Part shown: piece after piece, positions 29,116 through 36,163 of the stretch
How the letters are laid out: the number at the start of each line of letters is the position of its first letter
Numbering within the stretch: the stretch's first letter is position 1
NCBI GenBank assembly: GCA_963771715.1
Contig: CAVYUQ010000011.1
Span: 62,001 to 126,000, forward strand
DNA: 64,000 bases
Origin: JACVRW01 sp963771715
Lineage (GTDB): Bacteria; Actinomycetota; Thermoleophilia; Solirubrobacterales; Thermoleophilaceae
Direction of reading: 5' to 3'
The notes under the pieces: model-generated
The model's database searches: none
What the model was told of the DNA's origin: nothing
Seen by the model: only the letters and a program-made list of their open reading frames with translations
Made by a program: the position numbers and the translations under genes

Positions 29116-29218
29116 GTTGCATCGAGAGGGGTGGAGGGACATGGCCCTGTGAAACCCCGGCAACCACTCGGCGGACATGCGTCCGCAGGGAAAGGTGCCA
29201 ATTCCATCGAGATGTGAC
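29116..29218 (+). ncRNA. SAM-I (S-box) riboswitch aptamer
   Basis: The conserved core is present in order: GAGAGGGGTGGAGGGA, GGCCC, TGAAACCCCGGCAACC, and GGTGCCAATTCC. P1 is GTTGCATC (29116-29123) with GATGTGAC (29211-29218), eight pairs including two G-U. P2 uses GGGG 29128-29131 with CCCC 29155-29158, and GGG 29136-29138 with CCC 29145-29147. P3 is GCGGAC (29171-29176) with GTCCGC (29181-29186). The class binds S-adenosylmethionine and normally turns off methionine-pathway genes. Here it precedes a threonine-synthase-family gene. Confidence 0.9.
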
Positions 29219-29234
29219 AGGGCGCCTGAACAAG

Positions 29235-29263
29235 GCCTCCGTCACAGCACCGGCGGAGGTTTT
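29235..29263 (+). terminator. Riboswitch-controlled terminator
   Basis: CCTCCG (29236-29241) pairs with CGGAGG (29254-29259), followed by TTTT (29260-29263). TGTGAC of the P1 3' strand (29213-29218) is complementary to GTCACA (29241-29246), which overlaps the terminator arm. Formation of P1 on SAM binding would therefore free the terminator, and the SAM-free state would form an antiterminator: a standard OFF switch. Confidence 0.75.
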
Positions 29264-29282
29264 CTACATAGAAGGGGCTTTC

Positions 29283-30518
29283 ATGCCAGTTCAGGCGCTT
29301 CAGTGCAAGGAATGTGACTCCACCTATCCGCTCGACGCTCGCTACGTGTGCGAGCACTGCTTCGGGCCGCTCGAGGTGGCCTACGACCACAGCGGCCTCG
29401 ACGCCGCCGAGGCCAAGCGGAAGATCCAGGCCGGCCCGCAGACGATCTGGCGCTACGCCGACTTTCTGCCGTTCGAGGCTCCGCCGCAGCCGGGCCTTCC
29501 GGTCGGGCTGACGCCGCTCCAGCGGGCGCCGCGGCTCGCCGAGGCGCTCGGCCTGGGGGAGGTGTGGATCAAGAACGACACCGCGAACCCGACTCACTCG
29601 TTCAAGGACCGCGTGGTGGCGGTGGCCCTGGCGAAGGCGCAGGAGCTCGGCTACCAGGTGGTGGCCTGCGCCTCCACAGGCAACCTGGCCAACGCGGTGG
29701 CCGCGCACTCGGCGGCGGCGGGGCTCGAGTCGTACGTGTTCATCCCGGCCGACCTCGAGGAGCAGAAGGTGCTCGCCACGGGCGTGTACGGGACGAACCT
29801 GGTCGCCGTGCGCGGCACCTACGACGACGTGAACCGGCTCTGCACCGAGATCTCGGGCGACCGCGACTGGGCGTTCGTGAACGTGAACGTGCGGCCGTAC
29901 TACGCGGAGGGGTCGAAGACGATCGCGTTCGAGATCGCCGAGCAGCTCGGCTTCGAGCTGCCGGACCGGGTGGTGGCGCCGATCGCATCGGGGTCGCTGT
30001 TCACGAAGATCGCGCGCGGGTTCCAGGAGTGGCTCGACGTCGGACTGCTCACCGGCAAGCTGCCCACTTTCAACGGCGCGCAGGCCGAGGGCTGCTCCCC
30101 GGTCGCGCAGGCCTACGAGGCCGGGCGCGACGTCTGCAAGCCGGTGAAGCCGGACACGATCGCCAAGTCGCTCGCCATCGGGAACCCTGCGGACGGGCCC
30201 TACGCGCTCGACCTGGCGCGGCGCTCCTCGGGCTCGATCGACTCCGTGACCGACGAAGAGATCCGCGACGGCATCCGCCTGCTCGCCCAGACCACCGGCA
30301 TCTTCACGGAGACGGCCGGTGGCGTTACCACGGCGGTGCTGCGCAAGCTGGCCGAGCGCGGCGACATCGGGCCCGACGAGCGTGTGGTCGCGGTGATCAC
30401 CGGCGACGGCCTGAAGACGCTCGACGCGGTTCGTGGGACCTTCGAGGCGCACGAGATCGAGCCGTCGCTCGCGGCCTTCGAGGACGCGCTCGCCGGAGCC
30501 GCAGTCGGCGCTGTGTAA
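29283..30518 (+). CDS. thrC: Threonine-synthase-family PLP enzyme under SAM-riboswitch control
   Basis: 411 residues, ATG 29283 with AGGGG five bases upstream. The N-terminus has a zinc-ribbon-like CKECDSTYPLDARYVCEHC, then the fold-type II PLP domain: NPTHSFKDR (PLP lysine), ACASTGNLANAVAAHSA, PIASGSLFTKI and ITGDGLKT. Members convert O-phosphohomoserine to threonine. SAM control is unexpected for a pure threonine enzyme, and the next gene encodes a sulfur-carrier protein. An O-phosphohomoserine-dependent homocysteine synthase is therefore a serious alternative, though the sequence alone supports only the family. Confidence 0.85.
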   Translation: MPVQALQCKECDSTYPLDARYVCEHCFGPLEVAYDHSGLDAAEAKRKIQAGPQTIWRYADFLPFEAPPQPGLPVGLTPLQRAPRLAEALGLGEVWIKNDTANPTHSFKDRVVAVALAKAQELGYQVVACASTGNLANAVAAHSAAAGLESYVFIPADLEEQKVLATGVYGTNLVAVRGTYDDVNRLCTEISGDRDWAFVNVNVRPYYAEGSKTIAFEIAEQLGFELPDRVVAPIASGSLFTKIARGFQEWLDVGLLTGKLPTFNGAQAEGCSPVAQAYEAGRDVCKPVKPDTIAKSLAIGNPADGPYALDLARRSSGSIDSVTDEEIRDGIRLLAQTTGIFTETAGGVTTAVLRKLAERGDIGPDERVVAVITGDGLKTLDAVRGTFEAHEIEPSLAAFEDALAGAAVGAV

Positions 30519-30531
30519 TCTGCGCAACCCC

Positions 30532-30810
30532 ATGGCCGTGACGGTCAAGATCCCGACGCAGCTGCGCAGCGTCACGAGTGGCGACGCCGAGACCGCGGTC
30601 GACGGCGCCACCACCGTGGGCGAGGTCCTGGACGGCCTCTACGAGCGCTACGACGGGCTGCGCGAGCGGATCGCAGAGGACGGCGACCTGCGGCGGTTCG
30701 TGAACGTGTACGTGGGTGGCGAGGACATCCGCTTCCTCGACGGGCTCGACACCGAGGTCGAGGACGGCGACGAGGTCACGATCCTCCCGGCCGTGGCCGG
30801 CGGCAGCTGA
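30532..30810 (+). CDS. MoaD/ThiS/CysO-like sulfur-carrier protein
   Basis: 92 residues with a ubiquitin-like beta-grasp pattern (AVTVKIPTQLRSVT, VGEVLDGLYERYDGLRERI, VNVYVGGEDIRFLDGLDTEVEDGDEVTILPAVAGGS). Carriers of this group are activated on a C-terminal Gly-Gly to a thiocarboxylate that donates sulfur. Here the tail is GGS, one residue past the Gly-Gly, so it would need trimming by a protease. It follows the threonine-synthase-like gene by 13 bases, recalling mycobacterial cysO-cysM. No Shine-Dalgarno; TAATCT at 30516-30521, ten bases before the ATG, could give a short-leader transcript. Confidence 0.85.
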   Translation: MAVTVKIPTQLRSVTSGDAETAVDGATTVGEVLDGLYERYDGLRERIAEDGDLRRFVNVYVGGEDIRFLDGLDTEVEDGDEVTILPAVAGGS

Positions 30811-31760
30811 GCGTCTTCGTAACCGGAGCGCAGGGCCTGATCGGCTGCGCCCTGGTCGAGGCTCTCCTCGCGCGCGGGGAGGAGGTGGTCGCGCTGAGCC
30901 GATCCGACCTCGCCGGCTCGCGCTTCGAAACCGAGGGGCTGGGCGAGCGCTGCACGCTCGTCGACGCCGATCTCACCGCCAGGGCCGACCTCCGCCGCGC
31001 ACTGGAGGCGCACGACGTGCGCATCGTGTTCCACCTCGGTGCACAGACCCAGGTCGGCGAGGCCAACCGCTCTCCGCTCGACACCTGGGAGATCAACATC
31101 CGCGGCACGTACATGCTGCTCGAGGCGGTCCGCGAGCACGGCGCCGGCACGCGCGTGGTCGTGGCCTCCTCCGACAAGGCGTACGGGTCGCATGACGAGC
31201 TGCCCTACCGCGAGGACTTCGCACTGCGGCCGATGTACCCGTACGACGTGTCGAAGGCGGCCTCGGACATGATCGCCCGCTCGTACGCGGCCACCTACGC
31301 CATGCCCGTGGCGGTCACGCGCCTGGCGAACGTGTACGGGCCGGGCGACGTGAACTGGGCCCGCCTGATCCCCGACACCGCGCGCTCGCTGGTGCGCGGC
31401 GAGCGACCGGTGATCCGGTCCGACGGCACGCCGGTGCGTGACTACCTCTACGTGGAGGACGCCGCCGCCGCGTATCTGGCGGTGGCGGACTCGCTCGAGG
31501 ACGCGGCCTTCCACGGCCGCGCGTGGAACGCCGGCTCAGGCGAGCCGCTGTCAATCCTCGAGGTGGTGCACCGGCTAATCGAGATCTCGGGGCGCGACGT
31601 GGAGCCCGACATCCAGGGCACGGGAGTGCCGCACGGAGAGATCGACCGCCAGTACCTGGACCCGACGGCGATCCGAACCGAGCTCGGCTGGGAGCCGAAG
31701 TGGGACCTGGACAGGGGCCTGCGAGCGGCCTGGGAGTGGTACGAGCGGACGCTCGGCTAG
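30807..31760 (+). CDS. NAD-dependent sugar-nucleotide epimerase/dehydratase, apparent CTG start
   Basis: 317 residues, extended SDR fold: TGAQGLIGC nucleotide-binding motif, FHLGAQTQVGEANRSP, VASSDKAYGS, catalytic YDVSK and NVYGPGDVNW. It resembles CDP-glucose/GDP-mannose 4,6-dehydratase-like proteins of sugar-nucleotide biosynthesis. No ATG, GTG or TTG precedes the Rossmann motif in frame; the only candidate is CTG 30807, which overlaps the carrier-protein stop as CTGA. A later GTG at 30885 would remove the cofactor site and is rejected. Its stop shares a CTAG with the convergent SemiSWEET gene. Confidence 0.85.
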   Translation: MSVFVTGAQGLIGCALVEALLARGEEVVALSRSDLAGSRFETEGLGERCTLVDADLTARADLRRALEAHDVRIVFHLGAQTQVGEANRSPLDTWEINIRGTYMLLEAVREHGAGTRVVVASSDKAYGSHDELPYREDFALRPMYPYDVSKAASDMIARSYAATYAMPVAVTRLANVYGPGDVNWARLIPDTARSLVRGERPVIRSDGTPVRDYLYVEDAAAAYLAVADSLEDAAFHGRAWNAGSGEPLSILEVVHRLIEISGRDVEPDIQGTGVPHGEIDRQYLDPTAIRTELGWEPKWDLDRGLRAAWEWYERTLG

Positions 31761-32044
31761 GGCGCGACGGACTCGGAGCGGCCCTGGTAGCGGCGCACCA
31801 CGAGCAGCGTGCCCACGTTCGTGATCACTCCGAGTGAGTTCGGGATGATCAGGTACGGGTCGCCGGTTGAGATCCCGTACGCGCACCAGCAGCTCGCTCC
31901 GACGGCGATCACGACCAGGAACGCCTGCGAGACGTCGTCGGCCTGCCCTCGATCGAGCACGCGCCGCACCTGGAAGAGCGGCGCGAGGGACATCGCGACG
32001 CCCATCACGGAGGCGAGGATGCCGAAGAAGTCGGTGGCGTCCAT
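31757..32044 (-). CDS. SemiSWEET-like small sugar transporter
   Basis: 95 residues with three hydrophobic helices in the MtN3/SWEET half-protein pattern (FFGILASVMGVAMSLAPLFQ, VSQAFLVVIAVGASCWCAYGI, YLIIPNSLGVITNVGTLLVV). SemiSWEETs work as dimers for facilitated sugar transport across the membrane; the conserved helix-3 Asn is present, the PQ motif is not strict. The ATG overlaps the stop of the DksA-like gene by one base, so the two are coupled. Confidence 0.78.
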   Translation of the reverse strand: MDATDFFGILASVMGVAMSLAPLFQVRRVLDRGQADDVSQAFLVVIAVGASCWCAYGISTGDPYLIIPNSLGVITNVGTLLVVRRYQGRSESVAP

Positions 32045-32370
32045 CAGCGTGCGCAGTCGATGCAGAGGGCGCTCTCCGGCGCCACCTCGAGGCGGCCGGG
32101 AGCGATCTGCCGGCCGCAATTGTCGCAGCGGCCGTAGCTGCCCTCCTCGAGCTTGGCGAGCGCACGCTCCAGCTTCTCCTCGGTCACGAGCAGGCTGTTG
32201 CCGACGCCGATGTCGTTGCGCCGGCTGATCGCCTCGCTCGTGCCGTCGCCGATGCGCTTGCCGAACCCGATGCCCGAGCCGGGCTCGGGAGCCTTGGCCA
32301 GCTCGGCGATGCGGACGCGGATGTCGTCGAGCCGACCGCGGAGCAGCTGCTCGATCGCGGTGCCTTGCAT
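32044..32370 (-). CDS. DksA/TraR-type zinc-finger protein
   Basis: 108 residues. The C-terminal half has CDNC and CIDC separated by 17 residues, the DksA/TraR C4 zinc finger, preceded by a helical region (EEKLERALAKLEEGSYGR), the family hallmark. The N-terminal coiled coil that DksA pushes into the RNA polymerase channel is short here. It may modulate RNA polymerase, which would fit the presence of Rel in the window, but regulators of this family in actinobacteria are poorly defined. Confidence 0.85.
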   Translation of the reverse strand: MQGTAIEQLLRGRLDDIRVRIAELAKAPEPGSGIGFGKRIGDGTSEAISRRNDIGVGNSLLVTEEKLERALAKLEEGSYGRCDNCGRQIAPGRLEVAPESALCIDCAR

Positions 32371-32380
32371 TGCGCGGAGG

Positions 32381-32764
32381 TTAGGCCCTGCGCGTGAGCT
32401 CGACCGCCCGGCGCGCCTCGACCTCGTAGCGATTCGCCCGGTAGCGGGTGCGGTCGCGCGAGAAGGTGGAGGGACGCGCGTACGACAGCCAGACCCGCAG
32501 CGCCCTGAACTGGAGCTGCCAGACGTGGCAGAGCTCGTGGACGACCAGGTCCTCGTCGATCTCGGGGCCCTTGAGAAGAACCAGGTGCCGTGTGGCGTAT
32601 CCCCTGAAGCGCCGGAAGCCCGGGATTCGGAACAGCCAGGGCGCGACGACGATGCGCACGCCGCGCAGGTCGACGGGCTCCGGATAGAGCTGGAGCCGAT
32701 CCAGCCGCGCCTTGGCGCGTTCGAGCGGTTCCATCTGGGCCGGCACGCGGATTGCTTGCGCCAA
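32381..32764 (-). CDS. Putative HExxH zinc metallopeptidase
   Basis: 127 residues from a TTG at 32764; ATG 32734 (MEPLERAKARL) is an alternative. The core is DLVVHELCHVWQLQ, an HExxH zinc-peptidase motif, followed about 30 residues later by YRANRYEVEARRA, whose Glu could be the third zinc ligand. No signal peptide or membrane segment. The arrangement recalls DUF4157/SprT-like mini-zincins. Substrate unknown. Confidence 0.65.
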   Translation of the reverse strand: MAQAIRVPAQMEPLERAKARLDRLQLYPEPVDLRGVRIVVAPWLFRIPGFRRFRGYATRHLVLLKGPEIDEDLVVHELCHVWQLQFRALRVWLSYARPSTFSRDRTRYRANRYEVEARRAVELTRRA

Positions 32765-32835
32765 ATCAGTTCCCGGGCGAGTATTGGTCAGGAAATCAAA
32801 ATCTCCCGCGAATGCGGGGAGAAGGGAAGGCCCGA

Positions 32836-33627
32836 GTGAGTTTCCGTCAGCGACTTTTTGTCCTCATAGGGACTGGTGCGATTGCGCTGTTCGCGTACGG
32901 CAGTGCAGCCTCGGGTCAGTTCTTCCCGGTGCCGCAGCCCGATCCGTCGTGCCCGACCGTGCAGAACACGATCTACGGCACGGACGGCAACGACGTGCGC
33001 ACCGGTACGCCTGCGAACGACGTGATGTTCGCCGGCGAGGGTGACGACGTGTTTGCTGGCGAGGCGGGCGACGACTGCCTGATCTTGGGCAAAGGGATCG
33101 ACACCGGCAACGGCGGCGATGGCGCGGACCGCGTGATCGGTTGGGAGGGCGACGATCTCCTCAGTGGTAACGACGGCGACGATCGAATGACCGGCCAGGA
33201 TGGAAACGACCGGGTCAGCGGCGGCGGCGACAACGATCGGCTCAGCGGCGGTCTGGGCAATGACCGCATCAGCGGCGGCGATGGCACCGATGACGGGTCT
33301 GGCGGCTCGGGCGACGACTCGCTCAGCATGGGCGGCGCGGCGGACCACGGGAGTGGCGGGCCCGGCAACGACACGGTGTCCGGCGGGCCACTGGACGATA
33401 AGGTGAGCGGCGGCGCTGGCGCCGATCGCGTCGCAGGCGACTCGGGCAATGACCGCGTCAGCGGCAACGCCGGCCGGGACAACCTGATCGGTGGCGCCGG
33501 CCGTGACCGAATGGTGTCCCGCGGTGGCGGCACGGACAGGGTGGACTGCGGCCGTGGCCGCGACATCGCCATCGTCGACGAGGACGACACCGTCTCGAGC
33601 AACTGCGAGATCGTGCGCGTAGGCTAG
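32836..33627 (+). CDS. Secreted RTX (hemolysin-type calcium-binding repeat) protein
   Basis: 263 residues from GTG 32836, chosen because AAGG lies five bases upstream and the residues that follow are a signal peptide (MSFRQRLFVLIGTGAIALF, cleavage near AASG). Most of the mature chain is made of nonapeptide repeats such as GGDGADRVI and GNDGDDRMT, which bind Ca2+ in a beta roll outside the cell. The C-terminal part has Cys pairs (VDCGRGRD, SSNCEIV). No enzymatic domain. Divergent from the HExxH gene over 71 bases. Confidence 0.85.
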   Translation: MSFRQRLFVLIGTGAIALFAYGSAASGQFFPVPQPDPSCPTVQNTIYGTDGNDVRTGTPANDVMFAGEGDDVFAGEAGDDCLILGKGIDTGNGGDGADRVIGWEGDDLLSGNDGDDRMTGQDGNDRVSGGGDNDRLSGGLGNDRISGGDGTDDGSGGSGDDSLSMGGAADHGSGGPGNDTVSGGPLDDKVSGGAGADRVAGDSGNDRVSGNAGRDNLIGGAGRDRMVSRGGGTDRVDCGRGRDIAIVDEDDTVSSNCEIVRVG

Positions 33628-33632
33628 GAGGC

Positions 33633-34616
33633 TTACGAAGCGGGTCGCGGCTGCCAGTCGATTGATCGCACGCCGCGACCCTCGACGAACGGGTCCTCCA
33701 GGTCGGCGGCGATGCGCTTGATCCTGCGCAAGCCTGTACCGCGCGGGCTGACCGTGTAGAGCACTCCGCGGCGTAGGAAGGCTATCCGCCTGCCGTCCGG
33801 GGACCAGGTGGGCGCAAACCCTGTCCGGTGAGTCACGCGGCGGACACGGCTCCCGTCGCTGCGGACTATGAAGATGTCTCCGCTATAGAGGTCGTCTTCT
33901 CCGCTGCGGCGGGCGAAGGCGATCCAGCGTCCGTTCGGCGACCAGGACAGCTGGCTGCTCGCGCCGCGGCGGGTGATCCTGCGCGGCGCTTCGCCTGGGC
34001 GCACGACGAACAGCTCGGATCGGCAGTGCAGAAAGCAGCCGTCAGGGACGGTGCCGAGGAAGGCGAGTACGCCCCGCGACGACCAGTCGAACGAATCTCC
34101 CCAGCCGGTGGCGTGGTCGGCTTGGGACGGATCCCCGCGGGCGGCGACCCCGAGCTCCACGCCGTCGAGACCAAGCAGCGACAGCTGCGGCACGCCTGAG
34201 ACCAAGCGCCTGACAACCAGCTGGTTTTGGTCGGTGGACCAGCGCGGACGGCCCGTCGTCCACTGGGGCAGGGAGGTGCGGAGCTCGACCCGGCCCTCGG
34301 TGTCCATCACCACCAATTGAATCTGCGCCGCTGGACCCGGCACCACCTCGACGAGTGCCAGGCGGCGCCCGTCCGGGCTCACCCCGAGATCGTCCCAGTA
34401 GCACTGCGGGACGTCGCATGCGCCGAGCGTTCGAGTCACACGGGTCCCCGGGGCGACTGCTTCGACGCTGCTCGGGGGGTGGGAGTAGCGCGACTGCCAG
34501 CCGACCGTGTAGAAGATCTCCCCGTTGCGTCCCGGGAAAGTCGCCTGAGCCGAGGGCGCGAACACCGCCAGCGAGCCCAGCGCCAAGACCACCAGCATTC
34601 CGACCCGCGACCCCAT
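33633..34616 (-). CDS. Secreted TolB-like beta-propeller protein
   Basis: 327 residues starting MGSRVGMLVVLALG with a signal peptide ending near AQA. Six or so blades carry the WSPDGRRIAF/SWSPNGRWIAF signature of WD40-like TolB propellers. No partner domain is attached. Longer upstream frames run through the tRNA gene and are not real. It probably binds a protein or polysaccharide outside the membrane; no tol-pal genes are nearby. Confidence 0.82.
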   Translation of the reverse strand: MGSRVGMLVVLALGSLAVFAPSAQATFPGRNGEIFYTVGWQSRYSHPPSSVEAVAPGTRVTRTLGACDVPQCYWDDLGVSPDGRRLALVEVVPGPAAQIQLVVMDTEGRVELRTSLPQWTTGRPRWSTDQNQLVVRRLVSGVPQLSLLGLDGVELGVAARGDPSQADHATGWGDSFDWSSRGVLAFLGTVPDGCFLHCRSELFVVRPGEAPRRITRRGASSQLSWSPNGRWIAFARRSGEDDLYSGDIFIVRSDGSRVRRVTHRTGFAPTWSPDGRRIAFLRRGVLYTVSPRGTGLRRIKRIAADLEDPFVEGRGVRSIDWQPRPAS

Positions 34617-34702
34617 GGTGCGTATGAAACCCTCGACGTCGGACCGAGTTGCGGGCGCGTATTTAGACCGCTCAGGCTCCGCTGCCCGCGATCCTAGGGT
34701 TA

Positions 34703-34775
34703 CGCGCCCGGGAGGATTCGAACCTCCGACTTCTGCCTCCGGAGGGCAGCGCTCTATCCACTGAGCTACGGGCGC
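34703..34775 (-). tRNA. tRNA-Arg (anticodon CCG)
   Basis: The minus strand folds into a full cloverleaf: acceptor GCGCCCG/CGGGCGC, D arm GCTC..GAGC, anticodon stem CTGCC/GGCAG with loop CTCCGGA (anticodon CCG, reading CGG), T arm GGAGG-TTCGAAT-CCTCC, discriminator G. The 3' CCA is not encoded. Divergent from the phosphodiesterase gene 25 bases away. Confidence 0.97.
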
Positions 34776-34800
34776 GGGGAAAATCCAGTGTAGTCCGCGC

Positions 34801-35293
34801 ATGCTGATCGCCGTCATCTCCGACACGCATCTGCCGCGCGGAACTCGGCGACTTCCGGAGACGTGTGTCGAACGGATCGCCGCGGCGGATCTGCTCCTGC
34901 ACGCGGGCGACTTCTCGACACTCGGACGTGCTCCGTGAGCTCGAGGCGATCGGCCCGCCGGTGGTCGGCGTGCACGGGAACGTGGACAGCGCCGAGCTGC
35001 GCCGCCTGCTGCCGGCGGAGCGCGTGGTGGAGGCCGCGGGCGCGCGCATCGCGATGGTCCACGACGCCGGCCCGCGCGCCGGGCGGCTGGAGCGCATGCG
35101 GCGCCGCTTCGGCGAGCGCGCCGGCGTGGTCGTGTTCGGGCATTCCCACACGCCGCTCCACGAGCAGGCGGGCGACGGTTTCCAGCTCCTCAACCCGGGC
35201 AGCCCGACGGAGCGCCGCCGCGCGCCGACTCACACGATGGGGCTAATCCGCGTCGAGAGCGGCTTAGCGAGGTGTGAGATCGTTCGAGCTTGA
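34801..35293 (+). CDS. YfcE/MJ0936-type metallophosphodiesterase, one frameshift
   Basis: Calcineurin-like phosphoesterase of about 163 residues. From ATG 34801 the frame gives MLIAVISDTHLP and LLHAGDFSTL, then hits a stop. Removing one G at 34924-34925 joins to DVLRELEAIGPPVVGVHGNVD, MVHDAGP and VVFGHSHTPL. All metal-binding motifs (DxH, GDF, GNxD, HD, GHSH) are then present. Such enzymes hydrolyse phosphodiesters with Mn2+. The extra base is probably an assembly error. Confidence 0.8.
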
Positions 35294-35305
35294 TACCGTA
35301 TACGG
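35294..35305 (+). promoter_or_regulatory. -10 box overlapping a palindromic operator before the HTH gene
   Basis: TACCGT (35294-35299) is ten bases before ATG 35310 and overlaps the perfect palindrome CCGTATACGG (35296-35305); the flanks extend near-symmetry to 18 bases (GAT..ATC). The position is suited to autorepression by the HTH protein encoded just downstream. Confidence 0.5.
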
Positions 35306-35309
35306 CATC

Positions 35310-35651
35310 ATGCGACCCGGTGAACTGATCAGAGAGCGTCGGGTGTTTCACGGGCTCAGCCAACGCGACCTGGCATACCGCGCAGGCACCAGCCAGAGCG
35401 CGATCGCGCGGATTGAGTTGGGAGACGAGGACGTCACGTGGACCCGGCTGCGGTCGGTCCTGTCCGCGATGGGCGATGAGCCGGCGCTCGGCAGCAAGCG
35501 TCTGGCCAGTCGCTACGACTTCGACGACCTGATGAACGACCGAGGGATGACACCGGAGGCCCGGCTGGCCAACGCGGTGAGCTTCAACCGTTTCAGCTCC
35601 GAGCTCCGGATCGCTGGGGCGAAGGCTCTGGCTCGCAATGGCCGCGCCTGA
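35310..35651 (+). CDS. XRE-family HTH protein, putative antitoxin
   Basis: 113 residues from ATG 35310; an upstream in-frame start at 35274 would run through the operator. Residues 1-60 are a Cro/C1 helix-turn-helix (ELIRERRVFHGLSQRDLAYRAGTSQSAIARIE). The C-terminal part (DFDDLMNDRGMTPEARLANAVSFNRFSSEL) is specific and may contact the next protein. The two genes overlap by 14 bases. Pairing with a nucleotidyltransferase and the palindrome at its promoter are the usual features of a toxin-antitoxin or regulatory pair. Confidence 0.8.
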   Translation: MRPGELIRERRVFHGLSQRDLAYRAGTSQSAIARIELGDEDVTWTRLRSVLSAMGDEPALGSKRLASRYDFDDLMNDRGMTPEARLANAVSFNRFSSELRIAGAKALARNGRA

Positions 35652-36156
35652 GCGCCCGTTCGACGTCAGCGAGATCCTCCGCACGCTGTCCGCACACCGT
35701 GTCGACTTCGTGGTCATCGGCGGGGTTGCGGTTCAGGTACATGGATACGTTCGATACACGAAGGACATCGACGTAGTCGTCCGCCCGTCGACCCTCAACC
35801 TGAGTCGTTTAAGCGAGGCGCTCGCGGATCTGGAGGCCGAGCCGCGGGCCGCCTCGGCGATCGACCTGGCAGACCCGCACCAACTGCGAAGCGCGCCACT
35901 GGTCCCGATCATGACCAGGGCGGGCCCTCTTGATCTGGTCAACATCGAGCACCTTGCGGGTGCCCCGACGAGCTATGACTCGCTACGCGAGGCAGCGCTC
36001 CTGGTCGAGCTCCTGGGCGCGGAGGTTGCCTTTGCGGGGCTGTCCGACCTCATTCGGATGAAGCGGGCCGCCGGCCGGCGGCACGATCTCGCAGACATCG
36101 AAGCGCTCACACGCAAGCCCGACGACCGCCCCGATGGCGGCGGCGAGTCAACATAG
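35638..36156 (+). CDS. Nucleotidyltransferase (AbiEii/DUF6036-like), putative toxin
   Basis: 172 residues. The N-terminal half has the minimal nucleotidyltransferase pattern VVIGGVAVQVHGYVRYTKDID, with the DxD pair (D in KDID and D/V in VVV) as probable metal ligands. The later LSDLIRMKRAAGRRHDLADIEAL is the helix typical of DUF6036/AbiEii-like proteins. Related enzymes such as MenT toxins modify tRNA 3' ends. It overlaps the HTH gene. It could also be a non-toxic transferase. Confidence 0.75.
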   Translation: MAAPERPFDVSEILRTLSAHRVDFVVIGGVAVQVHGYVRYTKDIDVVVRPSTLNLSRLSEALADLEAEPRAASAIDLADPHQLRSAPLVPIMTRAGPLDLVNIEHLAGAPTSYDSLREAALLVELLGAEVAFAGLSDLIRMKRAAGRRHDLADIEALTRKPDDRPDGGGEST

Positions 36157-36163
36157 GCGCCAC

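Noticed and set aside
34617..34826. N-terminal extension of the TolB-like protein
   Set aside because: The extra residues are translated from the tRNA-Arg gene; the signal peptide begins at the ATG at 34616.
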